Positions 1-10,422 are shown, counted from the stretch's first letter. The stretch is DNA of 64,000 nucleotides from Leisingera aquaemixtae (GCF_019801145.1 NZ_JAHVJQ010000001.1:620001-684000), one strand, 5' to 3'. Notes: a model not told the origin generated them from the sequence alone. A program made the numbers and translations.

Positions 1-360
1 GGCCAGGCCGGCGCGCTGTGGGGCATCGAAAACCTGCAGGAGTGGCTTGGCGGCGAACGCCAGGAAATCCTCGACCGCCGCCTCGCGATCGAGGAAGGCT
101 TTCCGGTGTTGGCGGCGAAAGGCTGGAAACTGCTCGGCTGCGGCGCCTATTTCGCCTATGTCGAACACCCTTTCGATCAGCCGTCGGAGGAGATCGCCCG
201 CAAACTGGTAACAGAGGCTTCCGTCCTGATGCTGCCGGGCTCCATGTTCATGCCCGAGGGCGACCCGGACGGCGCCCGCCAGTTCCGCATTGCCTTTGCC
301 AATGTGGACCGCGCAGGCATCCGGACGCTGTTTGACCGGCTCGCCGCCTTTAATCCCTGA
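1..360 (+). CDS. Class I/II aminotransferase, C-terminal part
   Basis: The reading frame is open from base 1 to a TGA at 358-360, giving about 119 residues, so the gene begins outside the window. The fragment resembles the small C-terminal domain of PLP-dependent fold-type I aminotransferases. It ends with a PGSMFMP stretch, then FRIAFAN, whose arginine matches the one that binds the substrate carboxylate in this family. The catalytic lysine lies upstream and is not visible, so the substrate cannot be assigned. It stops 115 bp before ppiD on the same strand. Confidence 0.75.
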   Translation, partial: GQAGALWGIENLQEWLGGERQEILDRRLAIEEGFPVLAAKGWKLLGCGAYFAYVEHPFDQPSEEIARKLVTEASVLMLPGSMFMPEGDPDGARQFRIAFANVDRAGIRTLFDRLAAFNP

Positions 361-475
361 TCATCCAGCAGTTTGATCCGCAATCATCTTGCCCCTCTGC
401 GGGCAGCCGCGTATTCAGTCAGCGGCATTTCCCGCTGCCCGCATTTCGGGGCAGCAGAACAATAAAGAGGGCATC

Positions 476-2317
476 ATGGCCGCAGGCATGAAACACCTAT
501 CCAAAACCTTTGTCTGGATCCTGATGGGGATGCTGATTGTCGGCCTTGCCGGATTTGGCGCGGTGAACTTCACCAGCTCGTCCTCCTCGATCGCCACAGT
601 CGGCGATGAGGAAGTCAGCATCGGCAACTATGTGCGCGAGCTGCAGCGCGAACAGCGCGCCATGCAGGCGCAGACCGGCCAGGCCGTTTCGATGGCGCAG
701 ATGACCGCCTTCGGCCTCGACCGCGTGGTTCTGGGCCGCCTGATCTCGCTGGCAGCGCTTGATCACGAGGCCAAGGGCCTGGGCCTGTCGCTGGGCGATG
801 AAAACCTGATCGAAGAGCTCGCCGCCATTGACGCCTTCCAGGGCGTGAACGGCCAGTTCGACCGCGAAGCCTACAGCTTTGCCCTGCGCAATGCGGGCCT
901 GTCGGAAAAGGAATTCGAAGAGGACCTGCGCCGCGAGGCCGCCCGCACCATCGTGCAGAATGCGGTCCTTTCCGGCACCAAGATGCCTGAAACCCTGACG
1001 GAAACCCTGACCGGTTTCATCGGCGCCCGCCGCAGCTTCTCCTATGTGCAGATCAACGCTGCGGATATCGCGCTGACCGCCGAAGCGCCCTCCGACGCGG
1101 ATCTGAAGGCCTTCTACGAGGCAAACCAGGACCAGTTCATGCTGCCGGAAACCAAGGTCATCACCTATGCCGCCCTGCGCCCCTCCATGCTGCTGGACGA
1201 AATCGAGGTGGACGAGGCCCAGCTGCAGCGTCTGTTCGAGGACCGTTCGGACCAGTACCAGGTGCCGGAACGCCGCCTGGTCGAACGGCTGGTGTTTGCC
1301 GATGACGAGGCCGCTGCTAGCGCCAAGGCGCAGCTGGAAACCGGCGGCGCCACCTTTGAAAGCCTGGTTGAGGGCCGCGGCCTCAGCCTGCAGGACATCG
1401 ACATGGGCGACGTGACCATGGGCGACCTGGGTGCGGCCGGCACTGAAGTCTTCGCCGCTGAGGTCGGCACCGTGGCCGGCCCCCTGCCCTCCAACCTTGG
1501 CCCGGCGCTGTACCGCGTGAACGGCCGCCTGGAGGCGCAGATCACCACCTTTGAGCAGGCCGAGCCGGAACTGCGCGAGGAGCTTGCCTCCGACCGCGCT
1601 CGCCGCCTGGTCGAAACCCAGTCTGAGGACATCGACGACATGCTGGCCGGCGGTGCCACGCTGGAGGAGCTGGCAACCGAAAGCGGGCTGGAGCTGGCCC
1701 AGATCAACTGGACCGAAGAAAGCAGCGACGATATCGCCGCCTACGAGGCCTTCCGCACCGCTGCCGCCGCCGTCACCGCCGACGATTTCCCGGAGGTGGG
1801 CTTCCTGGAGGACGGCAGCCTTTTTGCCCTGCGCCTGGACGACACCCTGCCGGAGCGCCCGGAACCTTTTGCAGATGCCAAGGACAAGGTCTTGGCTGCT
1901 TGGCAGGCCGACCGCCTGGCCGGCGCACTGACAGCGCTCGGCGAAGATCTGCTGGCCAAGGCTGAGGCCGCGGGCAGCTTTGCGGAGGATGCCGAGGTGA
2001 AAACCGAAAGCGGCCTGACCCGCACCGCCTATATCGACACCGTGCCGGCCGGTCTGGTCGCCGGGGTGTTCGAAATGGAGGTTGGGGATTTCCGGCTGGT
2101 GCAGGACGCGGACTCTGCCGTGGTTGTCCGTCTCGACGCCATTCTGCCGCCGGAGCAAAGCGACGACATGACCCTGCTCACCCAGGCGCTGCAGGCGCAG
2201 CTGGACCAGTCGCTGGCCCAGGAGCTGTTTCAGGCCTATGTGCAGGACGTCCAGATCCGCGCCGAACCCCGTGTAGACCAGCAGGCGCTGAATGCAGCGC
2301 AGGCAAACTTCCAGTAA
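476..2317 (+). CDS. ppiD: Membrane-anchored periplasmic peptidyl-prolyl isomerase (PpiD/SurA_N type)
   Basis: Product of 613 residues. I chose the ATG at 476 because AAAGAGGG precedes it by a few bases and the protein then starts MAAGMKHLSK directly before a single membrane segment (about residues 12-32). The open frame extends upstream to 389 without a convincing start. A SurA_N-like helical region follows the anchor, then a parvulin-type region near residues 270-355, then a long acidic helical C-terminus. PpiD homologues help fold outer-membrane and periplasmic proteins from the inner membrane. Only 16 bp separate it from trpE, so read-through into trpE is likely. Confidence 0.85.
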   Translation: MAAGMKHLSKTFVWILMGMLIVGLAGFGAVNFTSSSSSIATVGDEEVSIGNYVRELQREQRAMQAQTGQAVSMAQMTAFGLDRVVLGRLISLAALDHEAKGLGLSLGDENLIEELAAIDAFQGVNGQFDREAYSFALRNAGLSEKEFEEDLRREAARTIVQNAVLSGTKMPETLTETLTGFIGARRSFSYVQINAADIALTAEAPSDADLKAFYEANQDQFMLPETKVITYAALRPSMLLDEIEVDEAQLQRLFEDRSDQYQVPERRLVERLVFADDEAAASAKAQLETGGATFESLVEGRGLSLQDIDMGDVTMGDLGAAGTEVFAAEVGTVAGPLPSNLGPALYRVNGRLEAQITTFEQAEPELREELASDRARRLVETQSEDIDDMLAGGATLEELATESGLELAQINWTEESSDDIAAYEAFRTAAAAVTADDFPEVGFLEDGSLFALRLDDTLPERPEPFADAKDKVLAAWQADRLAGALTALGEDLLAKAEAAGSFAEDAEVKTESGLTRTAYIDTVPAGLVAGVFEMEVGDFRLVQDADSAVVVRLDAILPPEQSDDMTLLTQALQAQLDQSLAQELFQAYVQDVQIRAEPRVDQQALNAAQANFQ

Positions 2318-2333
2318 CCAAGGCACCCGACCC

Positions 2334-3845
2334 ATGGCCCTGACCCCCGATTTCGACACGTTCGCCAAGGCCTATGAAGCCGGCGAGAACCAGGTCGTCT
2401 ACACCCGCCTTGCCGCCGACCTCGATACGCCGGTGTCGCTGATGCTCAAGCTGACCGGCGCCCAAAAGGACGCCTTCATGCTGGAATCGGTGACCGGCGG
2501 CGAGGTGCGCGGGCGCTATTCGATCATCGGCATGAAACCGGATCTGGTCTGGCGCTGCCATGGGGAGCAATCCGCCTTGAACCGCTCGGCCCGGTTTGAT
2601 GCGGATGACTTCACCGCGCAGGACGGCAACCCGATGGACAACCTGCGGGCGCTGATTGCCGAAAGCAAGATAGCCCTGCCCGATGACCTGCCGCAGGCTG
2701 CGGCCGGTCTCTTCGGCTATCTCGGCTATGACATGATCCGCCTGGTTGAACACCTGCCGGACGTCAACCCGGACCCGCTGGGGCTGCCCGATGCCCTGAT
2801 GCTGCGCCCCTCGGTCATCGCAGTTCTCGACGGGGTCAAGGGCGAGGTGACCGTGGTGTCCCCTGCCTGGGCCAGCGACGGCCAGACCGCCAAGGCGGCC
2901 TATGCCCAGGCCGCGGAGCGGGTGATGGACGCGGTGCGAGACCTGGAACGCGCCATGCCCGCCGAAAGCCGCGACCTTGGCGACGCGGACGAGGTTGCCC
3001 CGCCGCAGTCGAACTTCACCAAGGAGGGCTATATGGCCGCGGTGGAGAAGGCCAAGGAATACATCCGCGCAGGCGACATCTTCCAGGTGGTGCCGGCGCA
3101 GCGCTGGACCCAGGAATTCCGCCAGCCGCCTTTCGCGCTCTACCGCTCGCTGCGGCGCACCAACCCGTCGCCCTTCATGTTCTACTTCAACTTCGGCGGC
3201 TTCCAGGTGGTGGGCGCCTCCCCTGAAATCCTGGTCCGCGTCTTCGGGCAGGAGGTCACCATCCGCCCGATCGCAGGCACCCGCCCGCGCGGCGCCACCC
3301 CGGAGGAGGACAAGGCGCTGGAGGCCGATCTGCTGGCGGACAAGAAAGAGCTGGCAGAGCACCTGATGCTGCTGGACCTGGGCCGCAACGACACCGGCCG
3401 GGTGTCCAAGATCGGCACCGTGCGCCCAACCGAGAAATTCATTATCGAACGCTACAGCCACGTCATGCACATCGTCTCCAACGTCGTTGGGGAGCTGGCA
3501 GACGACAAGGACGCGCTGGACGCCTTCTTTGCCGGCATGCCCGCAGGCACCGTTTCCGGTGCGCCCAAGGTCCGGGCGATGGAAATCATCGATGAGCTGG
3601 AGCCGGAAAAACGCGGCATCTACGGCGGCGGCGTCGGCTATTTCTCGGCCGGCGGCGACATGGACATGTGCATTGCGCTGCGCACCGCCATCGTCAAGGA
3701 CCAGAACCTCTATATCCAGGCCGGCGGCGGCGTTGTCTACGACAGCGACCCTGAGGCAGAGTATATGGAGACGGTGCACAAATCCAACGCCATCCGCCGC
3801 GCCGCCGCCGACGCGGCCCGGTTCACCGGCAACGGCAACCGCTAG
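2334..3845 (+). CDS. trpE: Anthranilate synthase component I
   Basis: 503 residues, starting at the ATG at 2334. It converts chorismate and ammonia (supplied by TrpG) to anthranilate, the first step of tryptophan synthesis. The N-terminal domain has the Leu-Glu-Ser motif (residues 50-52) that binds tryptophan for feedback inhibition. The chorismate-binding domain begins near residue 225 and includes GAPKVRAMEIIDELEP and GIYGGGVGYFS. trpE follows ppiD after 16 bp, with no room for a leader-peptide attenuator. It is separated from trpG by a gene on the opposite strand. Confidence 0.97.
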   Translation: MALTPDFDTFAKAYEAGENQVVYTRLAADLDTPVSLMLKLTGAQKDAFMLESVTGGEVRGRYSIIGMKPDLVWRCHGEQSALNRSARFDADDFTAQDGNPMDNLRALIAESKIALPDDLPQAAAGLFGYLGYDMIRLVEHLPDVNPDPLGLPDALMLRPSVIAVLDGVKGEVTVVSPAWASDGQTAKAAYAQAAERVMDAVRDLERAMPAESRDLGDADEVAPPQSNFTKEGYMAAVEKAKEYIRAGDIFQVVPAQRWTQEFRQPPFALYRSLRRTNPSPFMFYFNFGGFQVVGASPEILVRVFGQEVTIRPIAGTRPRGATPEEDKALEADLLADKKELAEHLMLLDLGRNDTGRVSKIGTVRPTEKFIIERYSHVMHIVSNVVGELADDKDALDAFFAGMPAGTVSGAPKVRAMEIIDELEPEKRGIYGGGVGYFSAGGDMDMCIALRTAIVKDQNLYIQAGGGVVYDSDPEAEYMETVHKSNAIRRAAADAARFTGNGNR

Positions 3846-3875
3846 CCTTGAAAGGGCCGTCCCCCGGCCTTCTGC

Positions 3876-3891
3876 TTTGCCGAAATACTCC
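3876..3891 (+). repeat. Dispersed TTTGC-N2-AAATACTC motif, copy 1
   Basis: TTTGCCGAAATACTCC lies between the trpE stop and its terminator hairpin. Close copies occur at 10408-10422 and 59223-59238, each just downstream of a gene, with a degenerate one near 53667. Function unknown; it looks like a small dispersed intergenic element. Confidence 0.5.
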
Positions 3892-3903
3892 AGCCGGAGA
3901 CTG

Positions 3904-3931
3904 CGGCGCCCGCATATCGGGCGCCGTTTTT
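3904..3931. terminator. Intrinsic terminator between convergent trpE and the deacetylase gene
   Basis: A 9-bp GC stem CGGCGCCCG / CGGGCGCCG with loop CATAT is followed by five T on the plus strand. It sits 59 bp after the trpE stop and overlaps the stop codon of the convergent minus-strand gene. Confidence 0.85.
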
Positions 3932-5477
3932 ACTTGCCCGGCAGCAGCGACACCAGGCTGGCGGACACCGGCGCCAGCGCAACCCGTGCGGCGCGGTCCT
4001 GCAAGCCCCACAGCAGCAGTGCCGAAATCGTGTCCGGCCGCAGCCGCCCCAGCATGATCACCGCGCCCTCCTGGCCGGCCCGGAACGCCGCCTGATCCAG
4101 GAACCGCCGGATCGCCCGCTGGTCCTGGCCCGCGCCGTCGAAATCGCGGAACACAACGCCGGCCGGCACGCCATCGCGCAGCGCCAGCTTCTGCACGGTG
4201 TTGAGGCCGCTGTCCTGCGTCACCAGCCCGTAGCCGGCTGACGCCGCATACGCCGCCACCTGATCCGCCAGCGCCCGGTTGCCCTGCACGCCGGTCTCCA
4301 CCCCTTCCAGGATCGCCACCGCTTCCGGCAATTGCCCGCGCCAGACTTCAAAGGCGGTCTCCGCATCCTGCGGCGAGGCCTCGCGCGGCAGGTCGGCCAG
4401 CATCAGCACCTCGAACCCGGCTGCCCGGCGCGCCGCCATCTTTTCAGCGGCCTGCGGATCCTCGGGGTCGATGGCAAAGGTGAGGGGATAGGGAAAATCC
4501 TCCAGCGCTTCAGAACCGACAGCGCCAGCGCCGTCAATCAGCACGATCGACATCAGAGGCCGGTCTTCCGGGTTGAAGAACGGCTCCGCATGGGCTGTGA
4601 AAGGGGAAACTCCCGGCTGCCCGGCGCCAAGACCCTCCGCCTCGTCCCGTTCGGTAAGCGGCACCACCGGCGTGCCGATTCCGGGTGACAGCGGCGCAGC
4701 TTCCTCCGCTTGCACGGACAGCTCCGGTTCAATGTCTTCAACGGTTTCGATGCCGGGTCCCCCGGCGGCCGCCTCAGGCGCTGCGCCGATCACCGGCAGA
4801 GTCGTCGCCAGCGGCGCGCTGCCGATCTCCGGGGCCTGCACCGCCGCGGCGGATGGTGCCACTGCAACCCTGGGCGCACCGGCCTGCTCCAGCGGTTCCG
4901 CCGCGGCAACCGGCTCTGCGGCGTCCTCAGGCTCCTCGCGCGCCCCGGATTCCTGCGCGGGTTCCGGCGCAGGCTCCGTTGCCGCAACCACTGCGCTTTC
5001 GCTGCCCGGCGCCGCAGGCACCGCCGGCTGGACGGCTTGCGGCTGGTGCCGCTCCGTCACCGCGGCAGTGCCCGGTGCCGATGCGGGTGTGAGCCCGCCG
5101 GCCCCGGCGACTTCCGCCGCCAGTCCAACCTTGGGTTTGCCTGCCGGGGCGGTATCCGCGCCTGCCAGCGCGCTCAGATCATCATCCGCGCTTGTCGTTT
5201 CGGGCGCCTCCGGCTGCACTTCGGCGAGGTCGGCATCCGGCCCCTGGGCGCTGTCAGGCGCCTCCACCGCCTTGCTGCCGCCATTCGGCATTGACGGGGC
5301 GTCGCCCGGATCGTGCGCAGCAGGTTCCGGTGCCTTGCCTGTGCTGTCCGCCGCCGGCTCCGGCGCCATCTCCTGCACCGCTCCGGTGTCCGGAAGCGGC
5401 ACCGACAAAGACAGCATCGCCAGCCCGCCCGCGGCCAGCAATGCCCCGACACTCACGCCGCCCAGAAATCCCCGCAT
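3930..5477 (-). CDS. Divergent polysaccharide deacetylase family protein
   Basis: 515 residues from the ATG at 5477, which has GAGAGG upstream; a TTG six codons earlier is possible. The protein has an N-terminal membrane segment or signal (about residues 5-25), then about 250 residues of low-complexity Ala/Pro/Glu-rich linker. The C-terminal domain (about residues 285-515) contains [32 protein letters not shown] and [10 protein letters not shown]. This matches the divergent polysaccharide deacetylase family (YibQ/DUF610), a degenerate NodB fold probably acting in the envelope. Its substrate is unknown. It lies antisense between trpE and trpG and faces away from trpG. Confidence 0.8.
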   Translation of the reverse strand: MRGFLGGVSVGALLAAGGLAMLSLSVPLPDTGAVQEMAPEPAADSTGKAPEPAAHDPGDAPSMPNGGSKAVEAPDSAQGPDADLAEVQPEAPETTSADDDLSALAGADTAPAGKPKVGLAAEVAGAGGLTPASAPGTAAVTERHQPQAVQPAVPAAPGSESAVVAATEPAPEPAQESGAREEPEDAAEPVAAAEPLEQAGAPRVAVAPSAAAVQAPEIGSAPLATTLPVIGAAPEAAAGGPGIETVEDIEPELSVQAEEAAPLSPGIGTPVVPLTERDEAEGLGAGQPGVSPFTAHAEPFFNPEDRPLMSIVLIDGAGAVGSEALEDFPYPLTFAIDPEDPQAAEKMAARRAAGFEVLMLADLPREASPQDAETAFEVWRGQLPEAVAILEGVETGVQGNRALADQVAAYAASAGYGLVTQDSGLNTVQKLALRDGVPAGVVFRDFDGAGQDQRAIRRFLDQAAFRAGQEGAVIMLGRLRPDTISALLLWGLQDRAARVALAPVSASLVSLLPGK

Positions 5478-5594
5478 GCCCGTTTTGCCTCTCAATCTTT
5501 CTGCCGTGCTGCGCCGTCCCGGCCTGCCTGCGCGCCCCTTGTGCCGGTTCGCCCCTGCATTCGCCTATCCTGCCCTTGACGCTGCCCCGTATCC

Positions 5595-5623
5595 CTGAAC
5601 AAGTATGTTGCAACCACTATACT
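5595..5623 (+). promoter_or_regulatory. Candidate trpG operon promoter
   Basis: TATACT at 5618-5623 is a good -10 element, with a weak CTGAAC 17 bp upstream. It lies about 43 bp before the trpG ATG, in the divergent gap after the deacetylase gene. No trp leader peptide or attenuator was recognised. Confidence 0.4.
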
Positions 5624-5665
5624 GCGGCGCGCACCCCGCCCGCCACCCTTAAAAGAGCCCGCAAG

Positions 5666-6247
5666 ATGCTGCTGCTGATCGATAACTACGATTCCTTCAC
5701 CTACAACCTCGTCCACTACCTCGGCGAGCTTGGCGCCGAAATGGAAGTGCACCGCAACGACGCCATCAACGTGCAGGAAGCAATGGCGATGAAGCCCGCA
5801 GGCATCCTGCTGTCGCCGGGACCCTGCGACCCGGATCAGGCAGGCATCTGCCTTGCCCTGACCGAGGCGGCGGCGGAGACCCGCACGCCGCTGATGGGCG
5901 TATGCCTCGGCCACCAAACCATCGGTCAGGCCTTCGGCGGCAAGGTGGTGCGCTGCCACGAGATCGTGCACGGCAAGATGGGCATGATGCATCACAAGGA
6001 CACCGGCGTTTTCAAAGGCTTGCCATCGCCTTTTGAGGCAACCCGCTACCACTCCCTGGTGGTGGAGCGCGAAAGCCTGCCCGAATGCCTGGAAATCACC
6101 GCTGAGCTGGAAGAAGGCACCATCATGGGCCTTCAGCACAAGGAGTTGCCGATCCACGGCGTCCAGTTCCACCCGGAATCGATTGCCTCGGAGCACGGCC
6201 ACGCGCTCCTGAAGAACTTCCTCGACGTGATGCAGGTGCCGGCATGA
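5666..6247 (+). CDS. trpG: Anthranilate synthase component II (glutamine amidotransferase)
   Basis: 193 residues from the ATG at 5666, starting [14 protein letters not shown], which is the canonical TrpG/PabA start; the upstream extension of the open frame is not coding. It hydrolyses glutamine to give ammonia to TrpE. The class I amidotransferase triad is visible: Cys80 in GVCLGHQ, and the His and Glu in VQFHPES near the C-terminus. No second pabA is in the window, so a dual role in folate synthesis cannot be excluded. It overlaps trpD by 4 bp (ATGA). Confidence 0.96.
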   Translation: MLLLIDNYDSFTYNLVHYLGELGAEMEVHRNDAINVQEAMAMKPAGILLSPGPCDPDQAGICLALTEAAAETRTPLMGVCLGHQTIGQAFGGKVVRCHEIVHGKMGMMHHKDTGVFKGLPSPFEATRYHSLVVERESLPECLEITAELEEGTIMGLQHKELPIHGVQFHPESIASEHGHALLKNFLDVMQVPA

Positions 6248-7263
6248 GCGACCAGCTGAAGCCGCTGATCGGCGCCGCCGCCGAGCGTTCCCTGACCCGC
6301 GAAGAAGCCGAGAAGGCCTTCACCCTGCTGTTCGAGGGCGAAGCCACCCCAAGCCAGATCGGCGGTCTGCTGATGGCGATGCGCACCCGCGGCGAGAGTG
6401 TTGACGAATACGCTGCAGCCGCCGCCGTGATGCGCGCCAAATGCAACCCGGTAAAGGCGCCCGCCGGCGCCATGGACATCGTGGGCACCGGCGGCGACGG
6501 CAAGAACACCCTCAACATCTCCACCGCCACCGCCTTTGTCGCGGCGGGCGCCGGCGTTGTGGTCGCCAAGCACGGCAACCGCAACCTCAGCTCGAAATCC
6601 GGCACTGCCGACATGCAGTCCCAGATGGGCATCAACGTGATGGTTGGCCCGCAAGTTGTTGAAAAGGCAATCAATGAGGCCGGGATCGGTTTCATGATGG
6701 CGCCGATGCACCACCCGGCGGTGGCGCATGTTATGCCGACCCGGCAGGAGCTGGGCACCCGCACCATCTTCAACATCCTCGGCCCCCTGACCAATCCGGC
6801 AGGCGTCAAGCGGCAGCTGACCGGTGCCTTCAGCCGCGCGATGATCCGCCCGATGGCGGAAACCCTCAAGGCCCTCGGCTCCGAGCGCGCCTGGCTGGTC
6901 CACGGCTCCGACGGCACCGACGAGTTGACCATCACCGGCGTCAGCTGGGTCTCGGCGCTGGAGGAGGACGGCGAAATCCGCGAGGTTGAACTGCACCCGG
7001 AGGACGCAGGCCTGCCGGTGCATTCCTTCGACAAGATTGTCGGCGGCACCCCGGAGGAAAACGCCATGGCCTTCCGCGTGCTCCTGCAGGGCACCCCCTC
7101 GGCCTACCGCGACGCGGTGCTGCTGAATGCCGCCGCCGCGCTGGTTGTTGCGGGCAAGGCTTCTGATCTCAGGGATGGCGTCGCCCGCGCTGCGGAATCG
7201 ATCGACAGCGGCGCGGCCAAGGCCAAGGTCGAGGCGCTGGCCCGGATCACCTCAGCCGCATGA
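6244..7263 (+). CDS. trpD: Anthranilate phosphoribosyltransferase
   Basis: 339 residues, the usual length. It transfers phosphoribose from PRPP to anthranilate. The glycine-rich PRPP-binding motif GTGGDGKNT is at residues 81-89, with [12 protein letters not shown] and the PMHHPAV and [13 protein letters not shown] blocks typical of the family downstream. Both ends overlap neighbours by 4 bp (trpG before, ung after), which suggests translational coupling. Confidence 0.97.
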   Translation: MSDQLKPLIGAAAERSLTREEAEKAFTLLFEGEATPSQIGGLLMAMRTRGESVDEYAAAAAVMRAKCNPVKAPAGAMDIVGTGGDGKNTLNISTATAFVAAGAGVVVAKHGNRNLSSKSGTADMQSQMGINVMVGPQVVEKAINEAGIGFMMAPMHHPAVAHVMPTRQELGTRTIFNILGPLTNPAGVKRQLTGAFSRAMIRPMAETLKALGSERAWLVHGSDGTDELTITGVSWVSALEEDGEIREVELHPEDAGLPVHSFDKIVGGTPEENAMAFRVLLQGTPSAYRDAVLLNAAAALVVAGKASDLRDGVARAAESIDSGAAKAKVEALARITSAA

Positions 7264-7931
7264 CCGACCTGCCGCCGGGGCTGGGCACCTGGTCCAGCCT
7301 GCCTTTTTTCAACGACCGCTGGCCCGGTATCTCCGCTGCAATCGCAGCGGATGGCCGGGTCATCCTGCCGCCCGCGCACCAGCGGTTTGCGGCGCTGGAA
7401 CTGACCCAGCCTGAGGACACAAGGGTGGTGATCCTCGGCCAGGACCCCTATCCGACACCCGGCCACGCCCACGGGCTGGCCTTCTCGGCGGAACCGCATG
7501 TGCGCCCGTTTCCCCGATCCTTGTCCAATATTTACATGGAGCTGCAGGAGGATCTTGGCGTAACCCCTGCAAACGCCGACCTGCGCCCCTGGGCGCGTCA
7601 GGGCGTGCTTTTGCTGAACACCGCCCTGTCGGTCCCGGCAGGCGAAGCCAACGGCCACAAACACCTCGGCTGGCACCATCTGGTGCACCAGGTGCTGGCG
7701 CTGACCTCGGAAACCCCAACGGCATATATTCTCTGGGGAAATGCCGCGCAAAAGCTTGAAAAACATATCAAACCGGGCGATCACCTAATCCTGAAAACCG
7801 CCCACCCCTCGCCCTTGTCGGCGCGGCGCGGTTTCTTCGGGTCCCGGCCCTTTTCAAAAGTGAACAATTGGCTCGCCGCCCGCGGTGAAACTGCCATAGA
7901 CTGGAACGCAGGAACGGAGACGCCGGTATGA
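7260..7931 (+). CDS. ung: Uracil-DNA glycosylase, family 1
   Basis: 223 residues. It removes uracil from DNA, starting base-excision repair. The water-activating loop GQDPYP is present with catalytic Asp62, and the DNA-intercalation motif HPSPLSA near residue 180 is intact, as are the surrounding ILWGNAAQ and LLLNTALSV blocks. Its ATG overlaps the trpD stop (ATGA) and its stop overlaps the trpC start in the same way. A DNA-repair gene is thus embedded in, and probably translated with, tryptophan genes. No LexA box was seen near it. Confidence 0.95.
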   Translation: MTDLPPGLGTWSSLPFFNDRWPGISAAIAADGRVILPPAHQRFAALELTQPEDTRVVILGQDPYPTPGHAHGLAFSAEPHVRPFPRSLSNIYMELQEDLGVTPANADLRPWARQGVLLLNTALSVPAGEANGHKHLGWHHLVHQVLALTSETPTAYILWGNAAQKLEKHIKPGDHLILKTAHPSPLSARRGFFGSRPFSKVNNWLAARGETAIDWNAGTETPV

Positions 7932-8740
7932 CCGAAAACGTGCTCGACAAGATCAAGGCCTACAAGCTCGAGGAAGTGGCCGCAGACAAGGCCGCCAAAC
8001 CGCTGGAAGCGGTCGAGGCCGAGGCGCGCGAGGCCTCCCCGGTGCGCGGCTTTGCCGAAAGCCTGATGCAGGCCAGCCGTACCGGTTACGGCCTGATTGC
8101 CGAGATCAAGAAAGCCAGCCCCTCCAAGGGTTTGATCCGCCCCGATTTCGAACCGGCGGAACTGGCCAAGGCCTATGAAGACGGCGGCGCCACCTGCCTG
8201 TCGGTGCTGACCGACACTCCCAGCTTCCAGGGCGCCAAGGAATTCCTCACCCAGGCCCGCGAGGCCTGCTCCCTGCCCGCACTGCGCAAGGACTTTATGT
8301 ATGACACCTACCAGGTGGCTGAAGCCCGCGCGCTTGGCGCCGACTGCATCCTGATCATTCTCGCCTCCGTCTCCGACGCCCAGGCGCAGGAGCTGGAGGC
8401 AAGCGCCTTTGAATGGGGCATGGACGTGCTGCTGGAGGTGCATGACGCCGAAGAGCTTGAGCGCGCCTGCAATCTGAAATCGCCGCTGATGGGCATCAAC
8501 AACCGCAATCTCAAGACGTTTGAGACGACGCTGGACACCACCCGCACCCTGTCCCGCATGGTGCCCGCTGACCGCACCATCGTCTGCGAAAGCGGGCTCT
8601 TCACACCCGCGGATCTCAGCGACATGGCCCGCTACGGCGCCCGTACCTTCCTCATCGGCGAAAGCCTGATGCGCCAGGACGACGTCGCCGGCGCCACCCG
8701 CGCGCTGCTCGCCAACCCGCTGATGCCGGGCATGATGTAA
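7928..8740 (+). CDS. trpC: Indole-3-glycerol phosphate synthase
   Basis: 270 residues, a single-domain TrpC with no TrpF fusion. It closes the indole ring from CdRP. Visible motifs are [11 protein letters not shown] (catalytic lysine and phosphate contacts, around residue 60), [18 protein letters not shown] and ESG(L)F near the C-terminus. It overlaps ung by 4 bp and precedes moaC by 11 bp, so the transcript probably continues into the molybdenum cofactor genes. Confidence 0.97.
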   Translation: MTENVLDKIKAYKLEEVAADKAAKPLEAVEAEAREASPVRGFAESLMQASRTGYGLIAEIKKASPSKGLIRPDFEPAELAKAYEDGGATCLSVLTDTPSFQGAKEFLTQAREACSLPALRKDFMYDTYQVAEARALGADCILIILASVSDAQAQELEASAFEWGMDVLLEVHDAEELERACNLKSPLMGINNRNLKTFETTLDTTRTLSRMVPADRTIVCESGLFTPADLSDMARYGARTFLIGESLMRQDDVAGATRALLANPLMPGMM

Positions 8741-8751
8741 AGGAGAGCGGC

Positions 8752-9222
8752 ATGAGCCTCACCCATTTCGACACCAAGGGCGACGCCCATATGGTCGATG
8801 TCTCGGACAAGGCGGTGACCTCGCGCATCGCTACTGCCGAGGGCCACATCACCATGGCGCAGGAAACTTTTGATATTATTGCCGAAGGCCGCGCCAAGAA
8901 GGGTGATGTGCTGTCGGTGGCCCGACTCGCGGGCATCATGGGCGCCAAGAAGACGCCGGACCTGATCCCGCTCTGCCACCCGCTGCCGGTGACCAAGGTC
9001 GCGGTGGAACTGACGCTCGATCCGGACCTGCCGGGCGTGCGGATTGAGGCAACCGTCAAGACCACCGGCCAGACCGGGGTCGAGATGGAAGCGCTCACCG
9101 CCGTCTCCACCGCCGCGCTCACCGTTTATGACATGGCCAAGGCAGTGGACAAGGCAATGCAGATCGGCGGCATCCGAGTCACGCTGAAAGATGGCGGAAA
9201 ATCAGGTAGGTATGAGGCGTAA
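8752..9222 (+). CDS. moaC: Cyclic pyranopterin monophosphate synthase
   Basis: 156 residues, the normal size. MoaC acts with MoaA in the first stage of molybdenum cofactor synthesis, making cPMP. Family motifs LCHPLP (residues 74-79), [11 protein letters not shown] and the C-terminal [12 protein letters not shown] are intact. AGGAGAG precedes the ATG. The TAA stop is immediately followed by the moeA ATG. Confidence 0.96.
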   Translation: MSLTHFDTKGDAHMVDVSDKAVTSRIATAEGHITMAQETFDIIAEGRAKKGDVLSVARLAGIMGAKKTPDLIPLCHPLPVTKVAVELTLDPDLPGVRIEATVKTTGQTGVEMEALTAVSTAALTVYDMAKAVDKAMQIGGIRVTLKDGGKSGRYEA

Positions 9223-10395
9223 ATGATCCCCGTCAGCGAAGCCCGCGCGCATCTTCTGGCGCTTGTCAGCCAGCTGGAAACCGAGGAAGTGCCGCTGGAC
9301 CAGGCCGCAGGCCGGGTGCTTGCCCGCGATGTGCAGGCCCGCCGCGACCAGCCACCGTTCTCCGCCTCCGCCATGGACGGCTATGCGGTCAACGCCGCCG
9401 AGGTTGAGCTGCACGCCATGTTCAAGGTGATCGGCGAAGCCGCGGCCGGCCACGCTTTCGCTGGCCGTGTGGGCGCAGGCCAGGCGGTGCGGATCTTCAC
9501 CGGCGCCCCGGTTCCGGAAGGCGCAAGTTTCGTTGTCATTCAAGAGGATGTGACCCGCAACGGCGACCTCATCACCATCACGGATGAGCCCGGCAGCAAC
9601 CACAATATCCGCCCCCGCGGCGGTGATTTCACCGATGGCCAGACCGTCAGCGCACCCAAGCTGCTGACGCCTGCGGACATCGCCCTGCTGGCCGCGATGA
9701 ACATTCCCTCGGTCCCCGTCACCCGCCGCCCGGAGGTCGCGCTGATCTCCACCGGCGACGAGCTAGTGATGCCCGGCGGCACGCCGGGGCCGGACCAGAT
9801 CATCGCTTCCAACACCTTCGGCCTCAAGGCGATGCTCGAGGATCTGGGCGCCCGCGCCCGCATCCTGCCGATCGCCCGCGACACCGAGAGCTCCCTGCGC
9901 ACTGCGTTTGAGCTGGCCGAGGGCGCTGATCTGGTTGTCACCATCGGCGGCGCCTCGGTCGGCGATCACGATCTGGTCGGAAAGGTGGCGCAGGACCTCG
10001 GGATGGAGCGCAGCTTCTACAAGGTTGCCATGCGCCCCGGCAAACCGCTTATGGCAGGCCGCATGGGCAGTGCTGCAATGGTCGGCCTGCCCGGCAACCC
10101 GGTTTCCGCCATGGTCTGCGGCCATGTGTTCCTGGCGCCGGTGGTCCGCACCATGCTGGGCCTGCCGGCGGAGGCCCCGCAGCTGCGCACAGCCGCCCTG
10201 GCGGCCCCCCTGCCGGAAAACGGCCCGCGGGAGCATTACATGCGGGCGCAGGTCGAAAACGGCCAGCTGACGGCCTTTGACAATCAGGACAGCTCGCTGC
10301 TCACCATTCTGGCAGACGCCAACGCCCTGCTGGTGCGCCCGCCAAGCGACGGCGCCCGCCCAGCCGGCGAAACTGTGCAATACCTGCCGATCTGA
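9223..10395 (+). CDS. moeA: Molybdopterin molybdenumtransferase
   Basis: 390 residues. MoeA inserts molybdenum into adenylylated molybdopterin. Typical sequence blocks are SAMDGYAV near residue 48, [17 protein letters not shown] in the MoCF-binding domain, and PGNPVSAMV. It begins directly after the moaC stop without spacing, consistent with a two-gene cofactor unit attached to the trp cluster. Confidence 0.96.
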   Translation: MIPVSEARAHLLALVSQLETEEVPLDQAAGRVLARDVQARRDQPPFSASAMDGYAVNAAEVELHAMFKVIGEAAAGHAFAGRVGAGQAVRIFTGAPVPEGASFVVIQEDVTRNGDLITITDEPGSNHNIRPRGGDFTDGQTVSAPKLLTPADIALLAAMNIPSVPVTRRPEVALISTGDELVMPGGTPGPDQIIASNTFGLKAMLEDLGARARILPIARDTESSLRTAFELAEGADLVVTIGGASVGDHDLVGKVAQDLGMERSFYKVAMRPGKPLMAGRMGSAAMVGLPGNPVSAMVCGHVFLAPVVRTMLGLPAEAPQLRTAALAAPLPENGPREHYMRAQVENGQLTAFDNQDSSLLTILADANALLVRPPSDGARPAGETVQYLPI

Positions 10396-10407
10396 TCCCT
10401 CCTCTTC

Positions 10408-10422
10408 TTTGCACAAATACTC
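10408..10422 (+). repeat. Dispersed TTTGC-N2-AAATACTC motif, copy 2
   Basis: TTTGCACAAATACTC lies 12 bp after the moeA stop. It matches copies at 3876 and 59223 outside the two variable positions. No hairpin with a T-run follows here, so it is not simply part of a terminator. Confidence 0.5.

Noticed and set aside
2318-2333. Possible trp attenuator before trpE
   Set aside because: Only 16 bp separate ppiD and trpE; there is no room for a leader peptide or alternative hairpins.
497-2368. Minus-strand open frame opposite ppiD (623 codons)
   Set aside because: Shadow composition, no motif, covers a well-supported gene.
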